A DNA stretch of 64,000 nucleotides from Chloroflexota bacterium (GCA_020161265.1 JAIUOC010000004.1:186001-250000); one strand, 5' to 3'. Shown: positions 35,538 through 44,955, numbered from the stretch's first letter. The notes: generated from the sequence alone by a model not told the origin. Numbers and translations: made by a program.

Positions 35538-36152
35538 TTACTCGGTTATTATACTAAGTTTTGTAAGAATAGTTTCAATCAATTGGCGTTGCTGTTCGCT
35601 AGTTGGCAAAGCGTTGCTGCTCCAATCGAGGCTGAGCAAGGGGGTAGTAACTGTCGCTGTCCAACGATCAAGCAATGCGCCAAGTTGGGCTAAATCATCG
35701 CGCTGGGCGATTTCCAATGGGCGATTGCGCTGCTCATAACGCTGAATAATTACATCTAAGGGGGCATCAAGCTTGATGATCAAATCGGGCTGCCCAAGTC
35801 CAGCTCTTAATTCAAGATATAACCGTCGGCATAACGCAAATTCGGCAGCACTCAAATAGCCCTGTTGTTGAAAATGCTGGGTAAAAACCCAAAAATCTTC
35901 ATCAAGGCCGCCATCTTGTACCCCAATGCCAGCTTGCGCCCGAATCGCTCGCTCCTGTTCGGCACGCAGTAAGAGGTAATCGAATTGGTTGGCAAGGGCA
36001 TAACGTTGGAGATTTTGGGCAAATAGTTGTTGAAATGGCCGTTCGGCGTGGCTCTCTAAAGCTGCAAAAAACCGCGGATCACGGCATAAGAGATTGGTGA
36101 GGGTCGTTTTGCCAATCCCAGCGTTGCCCACAATGGTAATTAATTTGCCCAT
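35538..36152 (-). CDS. Deoxynucleoside kinase (dAK/dGK/dCK-like)
   Basis: The 204-residue enzyme has the P-loop GNAGIGKTT (residues 8-16), the DEDFWVF substrate motif (Glu-rich, about 84), the lid-like RNRPLE and the DRY-type LDAPLDVIIQRYEQR (about 127). It phosphorylates deoxynucleosides in salvage, using ATP. It is separated from the array by 36 bases on the same strand. It has no clear operon partner. Confidence 0.88.
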   Translation of the reverse strand: MGKLITIVGNAGIGKTTLTNLLCRDPRFFAALESHAERPFQQLFAQNLQRYALANQFDYLLLRAEQERAIRAQAGIGVQDGGLDEDFWVFTQHFQQQGYLSAAEFALCRRLYLELRAGLGQPDLIIKLDAPLDVIIQRYEQRNRPLEIAQRDDLAQLGALLDRWTATVTTPLLSLDWSSNALPTSEQQRQLIETILTKLSIITE

Positions 36153-36349
36153 GATGTTGTCCTTGATTGTTGATTAATTCGTTGCTGTTGTACCCGAAAC
36201 AGGCCAAAGTTGCAACTGCAAGCAACATCAGGGCAAATTCCCCAACCACTGAACCATGCAATTAAAATAATCGTCTGCGCTCAGCTGTATTGTGGCAGTT
36301 TTGCCAACCCAGGGCTATAGTTGAAAAGTCCTATTTCTACTACTAGAGT

Positions 36350-36378
36350 AGCAAGCACCATCGTTAATGATGCTTGCT
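36350..36378 (-). terminator. Hairpin after the aldo/keto reductase gene
   Basis: A 12-bp stem with one mismatch (AGCAAGCA-C-CAT with ATG-A-TGCTTGCT) and loop CGTTA lies 6 bases downstream of the reductase stop. No T-run follows on the minus strand, so it is a weak terminator. Confidence 0.5.
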
Positions 36379-36384
36379 GATTGC

Positions 36385-37275
36385 TTAGATCTGGCCGACC
36401 CAACCTTGATCATGAGCCTGAAATTGGCTGGTGAGGTATTGGTAGAGTTGAGGTTCAAGTGGGCCTTGTTGCAATAATGCTAAATTGTGTTGCATATGCT
36501 CAAGGCTGCGCGAGCCAACAATACAGCTATGTACGCCAGGGGTGTAGGCCGTGAAGCGCAGCGCAATGCTCAAAAGTTGATCAGGATCGAGATCAAGTTG
36601 CATAGCTTGGAGCCGTTCCCAATACACTTCAGCATAATCGCCAACTGGCCGTTGCGCAAAACGCCACGCAACGTTGGCCACTGGGCGTTTAGCAATTACG
36701 CCGATTTGGCGTTGTTGGGTTTGGGGCAATACTTGGCTGATCACCCGTTGATCAGTGAGGTTCACCGAGCATTCAATCGCGCCAAAATGGCCTGATTGCA
36801 CCGCCCAAGCCAAGGGCGCATTATCGCCAGAATAGGCGGCAACCCGTACTTTGCCCGCTTGAACCGCTCGTTCAAGTGCCTCAATTACCTCGCCTGCCCG
36901 TAGGGTTTCGACTGGACAAGAATGAAAATGCACAATATCCAGATAATCGGTATGCATCCGTTGCAACGCCGCATCAATTCCAGCGGTGATGATTGGGCTC
37001 GTCCAATCGTCGTAGCCCTCAATGCCATAGCCAATTTTGGTTGAAAGCACAAACTCATGGCGACGTTGCTGGAGATGTCGCCCGATCCGCTCCTCGGAAA
37101 GGCCATAGCCGCGTGCCGTATCAATTAAGTTAATGCCTAAATCAAGCAATCCATGCAGCAACTTGGCTGCTTCTGCTTCAGTTAATTCGTTTCCACCAAT
37201 GTGGCCAGCGCCAAAGCCTAGCGCTGAAACCTGCAAACCAGTTGAGCCAAATTCGCGCAGCAACGGAGAGTTCAT
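36385..37275 (-). CDS. Aldo/keto reductase
   Basis: The ATG at 37275, with AGGA upstream, gives 296 residues; the longer frame begins at a TTG. The NADPH-dependent (alpha/beta)8 barrel has the catalytic tetrad: Asp in IDTARGYG, its Tyr, Lys in STKIG, and His in VHFHS (about 109). The C-terminal SRSLEHMQHNL region binds the cofactor phosphate. Many AKRs reduce sugar aldehydes or quinones; the substrate cannot be read. It is followed by the ferredoxin gene upstream in the same direction, about 58 bases away. Confidence 0.9.
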   Translation of the reverse strand: MNSPLLREFGSTGLQVSALGFGAGHIGGNELTEAEAAKLLHGLLDLGINLIDTARGYGLSEERIGRHLQQRRHEFVLSTKIGYGIEGYDDWTSPIITAGIDAALQRMHTDYLDIVHFHSCPVETLRAGEVIEALERAVQAGKVRVAAYSGDNAPLAWAVQSGHFGAIECSVNLTDQRVISQVLPQTQQRQIGVIAKRPVANVAWRFAQRPVGDYAEVYWERLQAMQLDLDPDQLLSIALRFTAYTPGVHSCIVGSRSLEHMQHNLALLQQGPLEPQLYQYLTSQFQAHDQGWVGQI

Positions 37276-37333
37276 CGAATTCCTATTCAACCAAGCATCT
37301 CAGCATGGAGATCCTTGGTGCAATGCGAGTTAA

Positions 37334-37687
37334 TCAAGCATTCAGCCATTCAGGGGCTGGGGTAAGTTCATCGGCGGGGCGGGGCCCAGGGTCAGGCAAG
37401 CCCGATGCACTCAAGGTTTGTAAGGGTTGGAGCTGCATGTCATGTTCACAGAGAATTTGGCAAGCCAATCGCACGCCAGTCAGTTTGGCCTCAGCCAATT
37501 TAAACGATTCAGCTTTGGTGATGGCTTGGGGTTCGCCAGCCTGAAACTCAACCCGACAGGTTGTGCAACGGGCATTGCCACCACAGCGATGCAAAATATC
37601 CACGCCATGATCTTCGAGGGCATTAACCAAACGTGTGCCACTGGCTACCTCAAACACTGTTTGCGAACCAACCGTAATCTGGGGCAT
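37334..37687 (-). CDS. 2Fe-2S ferredoxin (plant type)
   Basis: The ATG at 37687 follows AGGAGGTGG, a very strong site; the longer frame to 37720 runs into it. The 117-residue protein has the ferredoxin core, with CGGNARCTTC (C-x5-C-x2-C) at about 35-44 and a fourth Cys in LACQI near 77, and a Pro-rich tail. It could supply electrons to the adjacent reductase or to a monooxygenase; neither partner is identified here. Confidence 0.9.
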   Translation of the reverse strand: MPQITVGSQTVFEVASGTRLVNALEDHGVDILHRCGGNARCTTCRVEFQAGEPQAITKAESFKLAEAKLTGVRLACQILCEHDMQLQPLQTLSASGLPDPGPRPADELTPAPEWLNA

Positions 37688-37910
37688 GCTCCACCTCCTA
37701 GAAATTATGTGAATCGCCAACCCGCTCTCTAGCTATTCATTGTAATGGCTTATAGCATTAAAACCTACTATTCTTTGTTGAATGGGTGACTATTCCCGAT
37801 TGCGCTTGAGGCAAATATGAGGTAGATATAAGGTCTTCAGCTCTTGGCATTTTCTGCGCCTTTGTGTTCTGCGTAGATCAAAACTGATCCCTCACGCCCG
37901 ACCACTGCCC

Positions 37911-38450
37911 CTAGTTTACGCCAAATTTACGTGGCTCGGCTGGAGCTTGATCGCCAGTTTGTAATTGATATTGCCACCAACCAACATCATGCCAACGCTC
38001 GTGTTTAAAGCCTGCTTGGCGATAAACCCCAACTGGCATAAAACCCAGTGCCTCGTGCAAACCAACACTTTTAGCATTGGGCAAAGTAATACCAGCATAG
38101 GCCGAATAATAGCCAAGCCCATGCAAAATCGCTAAAAGCTGTTGGTATAACGCCCGACCAACACCTTGGCGCTGGGCAGTATTGGCCACATACACAGTGG
38201 TATCGACCGACCATTGATAGGCTGCCCGCGTTCGGTGTTGGCTAGCATAGGCGTAACCTTGCACCACCGCCTGTTCATCACACCAAACCAGCCATGGGTA
38301 TGCTTCGAGCGTTTTACTGATACGCTGAGCAATTTCAGCGCTGGTTGGAGCCACAACTTCAAATGAAATTACCGTTTGCTCAACAATTGGGGCATAAATC
38401 GCCTGAATTGCCGCCGCATCAGCCACCGTCGCAACACGAATTTCAGCCAT
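37911..38450 (-). CDS. GNAT N-acetyltransferase (phosphinothricin acetyltransferase-like)
   Basis: The ATG at 38450 with GAGGTGG upstream gives 179 residues, typical of the family; a longer frame reaches 38486. The acetyl-CoA loop is QRQGVGRALY (about 98-107, the R/Q-x-x-G-x-G/A pattern). The N-terminal IRVATVADAAAIQAIYAPIVEQTVISFE and the central GYAYASQHRTRAAYQWSVDTTVYV fit the Pat/Bar-like methionine sulfone acetyltransferases. It may detoxify amino-acid analogues. Confidence 0.9.
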   Translation of the reverse strand: MAEIRVATVADAAAIQAIYAPIVEQTVISFEVVAPTSAEIAQRISKTLEAYPWLVWCDEQAVVQGYAYASQHRTRAAYQWSVDTTVYVANTAQRQGVGRALYQQLLAILHGLGYYSAYAGITLPNAKSVGLHEALGFMPVGVYRQAGFKHERWHDVGWWQYQLQTGDQAPAEPRKFGVN

Positions 38451-38469
38451 AGCCACCTCAACTAAAAAG

Positions 38470-38508
38470 AAACCAGCCCTCTTCATGATAGCTGAAAAGG
38501 GCTGGTTT
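38470..38508 (-). terminator. Terminator of the acyltransferase gene
   Basis: An 11-bp perfect stem AAACCAGCCCT / AGGGCTGGTTT is followed on the minus strand by TTTCTTTTTAG. It lies 6 bases after the acyltransferase stop. Confidence 0.85.
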
Positions 38509-38513
38509 GAAAG

Positions 38514-39662
38514 TTAGGCAGCGTCAGCGTTGAGGGCTGGGCGAACTTCTGGATCACGCGGCTCAACCGCAGGCTTGGCATTGTTTTTCAGCGACATTGG
38601 ATGTTCAACCACAATAAATAACGCTGCACCAACCACCAGCGTCAAGCCAAACATCAACGGCAAGATCAGCCAAAAGAACCAGCCAGCCGTCGGGGTAGCA
38701 GGCAGCAACTTACCAAGCAGCATAAAGCCTGCATGTAAGGCCAAGCCATGAATCAAATAATATGAATAGCTCATATTGCCCAACCAACGCAGTGGTGTCC
38801 ACGAAAGCGCTTGTTTGAGCCACGATTCAGTTTGGCTAAAACAGTGCCAGCATGCCAGCAAAAAGCCACTGAAAATTAATGTAAAACGAATCGCATTGCC
38901 CAACATTCCAGTCAGCGGCAACAACGGCGCACAGGTTCCCATAACTAAACCAAGCAAGCCAAGCCAAGCCGCTGGAGTACGCTCGCGATACGATTCCAAC
39001 AATTCGTGCAGCAAAATGCCCGCAATAAACATCGCCAATTTCAGCGGGCCTTGCCAGATGATACAAACGGCGGTGAGCACCACGCCAACCACGCTGAAAA
39101 AGCCGATCCGCCATTGGGGGGTTTTGCCACGCAAGCCAATCGCGAGGACGATGACTGGCATAATCAGATAGTAAAATACTTCATAGCTCAGTGACCAAGC
39201 CACCGTAATCATTGGCTCAATCGGCAGCAATCCAGGCAAAAAGATTAAGTTTTGAATGAAATAGAGCGTTGCAGCAGTTACGCCACTGGGGATTTTGCTT
39301 TCAGCCGGAAAAAGAATTGATAACCCCAGATAGACCATGAAAATCACAAAGAACGTCGGGTAGATCCGCCGAATTCGTCGCCCAATAAAGCCCATATACG
39401 CTTGCTCACGTTTAATCAACGAAGCATAGATCAAATAGCCACTGAGCACGAAAAATAAATCAACCCCAGTGTTGCCAACCATTGCCAAAGCATTATTAAT
39501 CGTTGCGGTTGGGCCATCGCTGAATAACCACGGCTGAATTGAACTACGAAAGTGCACCAAAAACACCAAAAAAACTGCGATTCCGCGCAAGCCTTCCATT
39601 GAGCGCAGGTTGGTTCCTGCTAAACCACGGGCTAGCTCAAAGCGCTGCCGAAAAAATGCCAT
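38514..39662 (-). CDS. Acyltransferase family 3 (OafA/YrhL-like) membrane protein
   Basis: GAGGAGG precedes the ATG. The 382-residue protein has about ten transmembrane helices. The N-terminal RSMEGLRGIAVFLVFLVHF motif (with the catalytic-site His) and VDLFFVLSGYLIY, plus the RRIRRIYP turn, define acyltransferase 3. These enzymes transfer acetyl or other acyl groups to sugars outside the membrane, for example on O-antigen or exopolysaccharide. No neighbouring polysaccharide gene is seen. Confidence 0.92.
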   Translation of the reverse strand: MAFFRQRFELARGLAGTNLRSMEGLRGIAVFLVFLVHFRSSIQPWLFSDGPTATINNALAMVGNTGVDLFFVLSGYLIYASLIKREQAYMGFIGRRIRRIYPTFFVIFMVYLGLSILFPAESKIPSGVTAATLYFIQNLIFLPGLLPIEPMITVAWSLSYEVFYYLIMPVIVLAIGLRGKTPQWRIGFFSVVGVVLTAVCIIWQGPLKLAMFIAGILLHELLESYRERTPAAWLGLLGLVMGTCAPLLPLTGMLGNAIRFTLIFSGFLLACWHCFSQTESWLKQALSWTPLRWLGNMSYSYYLIHGLALHAGFMLLGKLLPATPTAGWFFWLILPLMFGLTLVVGAALFIVVEHPMSLKNNAKPAVEPRDPEVRPALNADAA

Positions 39663-39861
39663 AATGCCTCCTCAGCAAAATTCGCCAACCAATCGACGCC
39701 CACACTGCAAAAAACTCAGAACTCAAAGAATCACTGCCACAGGCAGCAACAATGCCAAACAGTTCAGCGTCGATGGAATATCAGTGCGAGGATCGCAGGC
39801 TGCGATTGATACGACCTAGTATAGTAGAAATGAATCAATTGATCAAGAACTCGATCTAAAT

Positions 39862-39895
39862 AAAAAAGCAACTTTATCGTCAAAAATAAAGCTGC
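39862..39895 (-). terminator. Minus-strand rho-independent terminator
   Basis: The stem GCAGCTTTAT / ATAAAGTTGC (39886-39895 with 39868-39877, one A-C mismatch) is followed by TTTTTT (complement of 39862-39867). It ends a minus-strand transcript that would come from the 39.9-40.2 kb segment, which supports a small transcribed element there. Confidence 0.75.
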
Positions 39896-39961
39896 CTCCT
39901 TACATTATTGGTGCTAAAATTAGCTTTAGCCGGTCAATTATCATTATTCATCGAATGCAGA

Positions 39962-40146
39962 TTAATTCTGCTTAGTATTGCTTGTTTGGCCCTGTTCAAT
40001 CAGAATATTGGCGTTAATTTGGGTCTTGTTGATCGCAATCGAATGACTATTAATAATATTTAATGAATTCGATTATTCAAACCATGCTCAGGCTGAACAT
40101 TTGACAAAAATAGCCCAAAATCAGCAAACAAGCGTTCGTCCAGCAT
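39962..40146 (-). pseudogene. Possible frameshifted small gene
   Basis: An ATG at 40146 (AGGA upstream) opens a 28-residue frame (MLDERLFADFGLFLSN...), ending with TAA at 40060. A second frame, overlapping that stop region and ending with TAA at 39962, reads INKTQINANILIEQGQ... These could be two halves of one ~60-residue protein broken by a frameshift, or chance. A terminator follows at 39862. I do not recognise a family. It may be a decayed gene or a short peptide. Confidence 0.3.
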
Positions 40147-40210
40147 CAACGATCCTAACAGGTATTGGTACTAGCAACTTTAGCAGAGTCATGGCGGGGT
40201 TGCAATTAAA

Positions 40211-41377
40211 TCAGTCGGTTTTAGATGGTACTTTTGGGTTAAATTGTTGGTGAATTTCTTGGCTATGTTGTCCCAGTAGTGGTGGGGCCAAACGAATACT
40301 TGCGGGTGTTGCCGAGAATTTAAATGGAATTCCTAAGACTTTTAAATCACCAATCGTTGGGTGGGGCACGCTGACCACCATTTCACGAGCCAACACCTGC
40401 GGGTCGTTCAACACTTGGCCAACGCTGCGCACTGCGCCCACCGGAATGCCCGCCGCTTGAATTAACGCCACCCACTCGGCACTTGGTTTTTGGCTAAACT
40501 GGTGATTCAGCAAATCAACCAATGCGCTGCGGTGCTGCACTCGTTGCGGGTTGGTGCTAAACCGTGGGTCTTCGGCCCAAGCTGGTTGTTGCAAAACAGC
40601 ACATAACTGTTGCCATTGGCGATCATTGCCGACTGCCAAGGCAAACGCGCCATCGCTAGCCTCAAAGGTTTGGTAGGGCACAATCGTGGGGTGGGCGTTA
40701 CCATAGCGGATTGGCTCCTCGCCAGTTACTAAATAGGCACTGCCAACATTCGCCAGCCAAGCTACTTGCGCTTCCAACAATGAAATATCAATATGTTGGC
40801 CCAAACCTGTGCGTTCTCGGGCATACAGCGCCGCCAAAATCGCGTTGCTCGCCAACATTCCAGTGGTCAAATCAACGACGGCAACTCCAACTTTGCTGGC
40901 CTCGCCCTCGGCTGATCCTGTGATGCTCATCAAACCTGCGGTAGCTTGCACAATAAAATCATAGCCCGGCAGCTCAGCCTCAGGCCCAGTCGCGCCCATA
41001 CCGCTAATCGTCAGGGTAATCAATCGAGGATTTTGCTCGCGCAGGCTGGCTAAACTCAAGCCAAAGCGTTCGAGTGTGCCAGGCCGAAAGTTCTCAACCA
41101 AAATATCGGCGTGGTTGGCGATTGTGCGAATCAACGCAGCATCGGCGGCAGTTTTGAGATCGGCGACCAATGAGCGTTTATTGCGATTGACCGCCAAATA
41201 GTAGGCGCTCTCGCCAGCAACAAACGGCGGCCCCCAGCGGCGGGTATCATCGCCTTGCGGCGCTTCAACTTTAATGACATCAGCGCCAAGATCGCCAAGA
41301 ATCATGGTGCAATATGGGCCTGCCAGCACCCGTGAGAGGTCGAGCACTAGCAGGCCATCGAGCGGAGAACTCAGCAT
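40211..41377 (-). CDS. CaiB/BaiF (class III) CoA-transferase
   Basis: The 388-residue protein has the class III features: LSRVLAGPYCTMILGDLGADVIK with the RxLAGP turn near 15-25, GDDTRRWGPPFV, a YYLAVNRNKRS segment, FRPGTLERFG, and the catalytic Asp in VAVVDLTTGM (about 168). Members move CoA between carboxylic acids (carnitine, oxalate, bile acid, racemases). The partner acid is unknown. No Shine-Dalgarno is obvious. It lies 44 bases downstream of the GT39 gene on the same strand. Confidence 0.92.
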   Translation of the reverse strand: MLSSPLDGLLVLDLSRVLAGPYCTMILGDLGADVIKVEAPQGDDTRRWGPPFVAGESAYYLAVNRNKRSLVADLKTAADAALIRTIANHADILVENFRPGTLERFGLSLASLREQNPRLITLTISGMGATGPEAELPGYDFIVQATAGLMSITGSAEGEASKVGVAVVDLTTGMLASNAILAALYARERTGLGQHIDISLLEAQVAWLANVGSAYLVTGEEPIRYGNAHPTIVPYQTFEASDGAFALAVGNDRQWQQLCAVLQQPAWAEDPRFSTNPQRVQHRSALVDLLNHQFSQKPSAEWVALIQAAGIPVGAVRSVGQVLNDPQVLAREMVVSVPHPTIGDLKVLGIPFKFSATPASIRLAPPLLGQHSQEIHQQFNPKVPSKTD

Positions 41378-41421
41378 TGAGCAGTACCGTTAACTAGAAG
41401 GAAGCAACTTCCTCAGGCGAA

Positions 41422-43476
41422 TTATTCGCCACAACGATACAATGATGAATTGTTTTGAGCAAATTGTGCGCCGCCAGCATTGCCATTCGTGGGCGCTGCT
41501 TGGGCGTTGGGCATTTGGCCATTAGGCAGATCAAGGCCCGCTTGACTGCTCGGTGCATCAGTGACTGCTGTACAGTTTTGTTGCACCCAGGTTTGCACTG
41601 ATGAACTACCACCACGGCCAGCACCGCCCATACCGCCAGTCATGATATAGCGCAATTTGCCGTCGGCCACCAACTGGGCAATATCAGCGGCATCAACCAC
41701 CGGATCACTACCCGAAAAACCGCCCATCATCAAAACAGGCCGCCCAGTTTCAATGACCAGCGATGAACCCATCATCGAGCTTGGCACGGCAAGCATATAG
41801 TAGGTGTCGCTAGTACGCTCTTGCAGATAGGTTGCCAAAGCGCTGGTGCTGCTGCTATCTGAGCGGTTGCGATTGCCAGCAAAGCCCGCTGCAAAGCCAG
41901 TGGCATTGGTGGTTGGGGCAGCAGCACTGGGCAAGGTTGTATTCATTTGCTGCATTGCCGACGTTTTGTAGGCCCATTCGCTAGGGATGAGCAGAATCGC
42001 GGCGATGCCAACCGTCGTTGCCGCCACCCGCCACGAAGCTCGGAACGCCAAGCCAACCGCTACCAGCGCCAAACCCAGCGCCAGCGAGGGAATCAGCCAG
42101 CCGCTGACGCTGGGCTGAGCAGCAATCACTTGCACTACCAAAGCCGCTGCTACCAAACCGATCAGCCATAAACCAACGATCTTGCTGGTGCTGCGTCGCC
42201 AAACCGTGATGCCAATTGCCAGTGTGCCAGCAATTGCCGGAGCAATCGTAGCGCTGTAGTAGCCATGTGAAAAGCCAGCGAAACTCAGCACCACAAAAGC
42301 GGTAACCAGCCAACCTGCCCAGCCCCAAACATCGGCATCGGGCCAGCGGCGTTGCTTGATGTAGTGGGCAGCCAAGCCAACCACGGCGAAGAGTGCCGCT
42401 CCTAGCAACCAACCAATGTTAGTGTTCATTGGTGAACTGAACATTCGGAATAAACCCGATTCGCCGCTATCCATGCCTGGGCCACCGCCGCCAGTGCGGC
42501 CAGTTGGGCCACCAAATTGGCCGCGCATGCCTTCATCGGTCATACCGTTGGGCGGAGTTTGCGCGTTGCCATCGGTAGCATTGGGTCGCTGGCGATCATC
42601 AGTTGTTGGATTTGCGCCGCCCATACCTTGGCCTTCGCGTCCAGTCAAGCGCTCAACTCCGTTGTAGCCCAAAATTAAGTTGACAACCGAGTTGGTATCG
42701 CTGCTGCCGATGTATGGCCGTTCGCTGGCCGGAACCAGATCAACCGCAATCGCCCACGAAAAGCTGACCGCTAACAGCACAAGTGTGGTCAAACCAAGTT
42801 GCCAAATCTTGCGCCACCAGCCAGTTTTAGCGGCAAAAAAGTACATCGCATACAAGGCGGGCAAGGGCAAAAAGGCCTGCATCATTTTGATATTAAAGCC
42901 GAGGCCAACCACTGCGCCCGCCAATAACAAATATTTAGTGCTGGTGCGCTCGGTTGCCACCAAAAACAAGGCCATCGCACCAACCAAGGTCACAATCAAC
43001 AACGCATCAAGATTATTAGTACGTTCGACGGCGATGCTAATTGGGCTGATCGCCTGAATCGCTGCCGCCAATAAGCCTGCCGACCGCCCCCAGCGTCGTG
43101 CCACAATCCAATAGAGCAGGCCGATTGTGGCTAAACCAGCCAAAACTTGTGGCAGCACCACCACTGTGCCGCTGACCCCAAACAACTTACCAAAAATCGC
43201 CTGAATCCATAACCCTAGTGCTGGCTTGTCGATTGTGACTGAGCCACCAGGCTCGGCTGCTGCAAAGAAGAAGTTATGCCACGATTGGGTCATGGCGACG
43301 GTAGCGGCGGTGTAGTAGGTATTGCCCTCGGCTACAGCATCGAAATTCTGCAAACGCAACCAGCCAGCAAATAGCAAAATGATACTCAGCAGGACCAACG
43401 CTTGGCTACGGGTTAATTGGGCGATGCGCCAAGCCAATGGGCGGCGCAGATTGCTCGTCGTGGTTGATGCGCTCAT
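41422..43476 (-). CDS. GT39-family membrane glycosyltransferase (YkcB-like)
   Basis: The 684-residue protein has about ten or more N-terminal helices in the PMT/ArnT style, with the first-loop residues NTYYTAA...SVTIDKPALG. A glycine-rich loop (about 280-320, GGPTGRTGGGG) and a large C-terminal extracellular domain follow (about 520-684), with the LVIETGRPVLMMGGFSGSD region seen in YkcB. It transfers sugars from a polyprenyl-phosphate donor. It overlaps gtrA by 4 bases (ATGA). In Bacillus the same partners are GT2 YkcC and GT39 YkcB. Confidence 0.9.
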   Translation of the reverse strand: MSASTTTSNLRRPLAWRIAQLTRSQALVLLSIILLFAGWLRLQNFDAVAEGNTYYTAATVAMTQSWHNFFFAAAEPGGSVTIDKPALGLWIQAIFGKLFGVSGTVVVLPQVLAGLATIGLLYWIVARRWGRSAGLLAAAIQAISPISIAVERTNNLDALLIVTLVGAMALFLVATERTSTKYLLLAGAVVGLGFNIKMMQAFLPLPALYAMYFFAAKTGWWRKIWQLGLTTLVLLAVSFSWAIAVDLVPASERPYIGSSDTNSVVNLILGYNGVERLTGREGQGMGGANPTTDDRQRPNATDGNAQTPPNGMTDEGMRGQFGGPTGRTGGGGPGMDSGESGLFRMFSSPMNTNIGWLLGAALFAVVGLAAHYIKQRRWPDADVWGWAGWLVTAFVVLSFAGFSHGYYSATIAPAIAGTLAIGITVWRRSTSKIVGLWLIGLVAAALVVQVIAAQPSVSGWLIPSLALGLALVAVGLAFRASWRVAATTVGIAAILLIPSEWAYKTSAMQQMNTTLPSAAAPTTNATGFAAGFAGNRNRSDSSSTSALATYLQERTSDTYYMLAVPSSMMGSSLVIETGRPVLMMGGFSGSDPVVDAADIAQLVADGKLRYIMTGGMGGAGRGGSSSVQTWVQQNCTAVTDAPSSQAGLDLPNGQMPNAQAAPTNGNAGGAQFAQNNSSLYRCGE

Positions 43477-43898
43477 GCGACCACCTCATGCTCAAGATTA
43501 AATGTCCAAATTCGATTCAAACCAAAATTCCACGCAAAACCAACCATCGTCGCCACTCCCTTGGCCAGCACATAGCCATGGCTTTGCCAAAGATCATTGA
43601 GCGGAGCTTCGGTTACGGCCACAATCAAGGTATTGATCACCAAGGCGCTCAAGCTAATCGCACCAAAGCGTAAAAACTGTGGCAACCAAGCAGGATTATT
43701 ACTGGCAAACGTCCAACGGCGGTTCCACCAAAAGTTATTGATGATGCCGACGCTGTAGGAAACGATGTTGGCCAGAATTGTGGCCCAGCCCAGCATTTTG
43801 AGCATACCCAGCAAGATCAGATCGACCAAGGTTCCGCTGAGGCCAACCAAAGCGAAACGCCACCAACGTTGCCGATCTTCAGCGATTAAAATAGTCAT
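43473..43898 (-). CDS. GtrA-family membrane protein
   Basis: The ATG at 43898 (after GGAGG) gives 141 residues, the normal length; a longer frame reaches 44021. Four helices are present, with RFALVGLSGTLVDLILL (helix 1), NFWWNRRWTF (the family hallmark) and NFGLNRIWTF at the end. GtrA proteins are thought to flip polyprenyl-phosphate-sugars. It overlaps the GT39 gene and follows the GT2 gene by 139 bases. Confidence 0.93.
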   Translation of the reverse strand: MTILIAEDRQRWWRFALVGLSGTLVDLILLGMLKMLGWATILANIVSYSVGIINNFWWNRRWTFASNNPAWLPQFLRFGAISLSALVINTLIVAVTEAPLNDLWQSHGYVLAKGVATMVGFAWNFGLNRIWTFNLEHEVVA

Positions 43899-44037
43899 GG
43901 AAACATCCTCCGACCGTGGTTTTGTAGCTACCATTGAATAGCCATGACGTACCGCTTCGATCTCCATTGATGTGGCTTGCGCAAACTTGAGCGTAAACAG
44001 CACAGCGCAATTGGTACACAACTGGCTTAATCTCGAT

Positions 44038-44775
44038 TTAGAGGGTGGCGGGCTTGGTTGTGCGACGCTCGCGATTGAGCACGCGATAAAGCTGCAATAA
44101 TTCGCGAAATGCGCGGAGAATCACGCTCAATTTGGCCCCAGTTGGGTTGCCTGCGACTCGTGGACGATGACCAACAATCGCCACTTCGGCAATCTGAAAA
44201 CCTGCCCGTTTGGCCCGTACCAATAATTCAGCGCTAAAGGTTGCTCCGCGTGATTGCACCTGTTGGCGCAGCGTATCGATCACCCGTTGATCGAGCATTT
44301 TGAAGGCGCAATCGATGTCGCGGGCGGTGTAGCCAAACAAAAGCGTCACCAAATGGCTCCAGCCCCAGCCATTCAAACGGCGTAAAACTGGGTCGCGCCG
44401 CGGTGCACGATAACCCACCACCAACGGCGCATGATGGCGACGTGCCACCAATTTTTCTAATTCAGCCAAATCAAATTGACGATCAGCATCACAGAAAAAG
44501 ACTAATTTGCCAGTGGCGTTGGTTAGGCCTGTCCAAACTGCTGCGCCATAGCCTTGGTTCATTTCGTGGTTGATCAAATGCACCTGCTGATGACGGGTAG
44601 TTACATCGCGCACAACGTTGGCTGTCTGATCGTGGCTGCCATCATTGACCACCACAATCTCACCGTTCAAGCCAAGGCTATTGAGCACTTGAATGGCATC
44701 GAGAATGCTGGCTTCAATATTTTCGGCCTCGTTATAGGCCGGAAAAACAATCGAAAGATCAGGTTGCGAATCCAT
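44038..44775 (-). CDS. GT2-family glycosyltransferase (dolichyl-phosphate mannosyltransferase-like)
   Basis: The ATG at 44775 follows AGGAGG and gives 245 residues; a longer frame reaches 44823. The GT-A fold has LSIVFPAYNEAENI (about 8-21), VVVNDGSHD (the DGS donor site) and the DAD-type DADRQFD (DxD). It likely makes a polyprenyl-phosphate sugar that GtrA flips and GT39 uses. It heads the three-gene unit. Confidence 0.94.
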   Translation of the reverse strand: MDSQPDLSIVFPAYNEAENIEASILDAIQVLNSLGLNGEIVVVNDGSHDQTANVVRDVTTRHQQVHLINHEMNQGYGAAVWTGLTNATGKLVFFCDADRQFDLAELEKLVARRHHAPLVVGYRAPRRDPVLRRLNGWGWSHLVTLLFGYTARDIDCAFKMLDQRVIDTLRQQVQSRGATFSAELLVRAKRAGFQIAEVAIVGHRPRVAGNPTGAKLSVILRAFRELLQLYRVLNRERRTTKPATL

Positions 44776-44955
44776 TGGCGAGCCTCCTAAACACACGAGC
44801 GATTGGTGGTCGGTGCTTGTCATAGCACTAGAATGTTTGCTTGGCTTTACTATCGGCTAGCCGTGTGAAAAAATCGTGAATAAACATCGCTAAATTTGTG
44901 TAGAAGCTGGGGTAAACTTAATACTGTTTCAACTCGGCAATAGGAGTGGTGTGTT

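Larger units (their letters stand above)
39663..40210. other. 548-base region without an intact gene
   Basis: Between the acyltransferase start and the CoA-transferase stop there is no full-length gene. It contains the acyltransferase 5' region, one terminator on the minus strand (39862-39895), and a decayed or frameshifted minus-strand ORF (39962-40146). The base content is more AT-rich than the flanks by eye. Confidence 0.6.
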
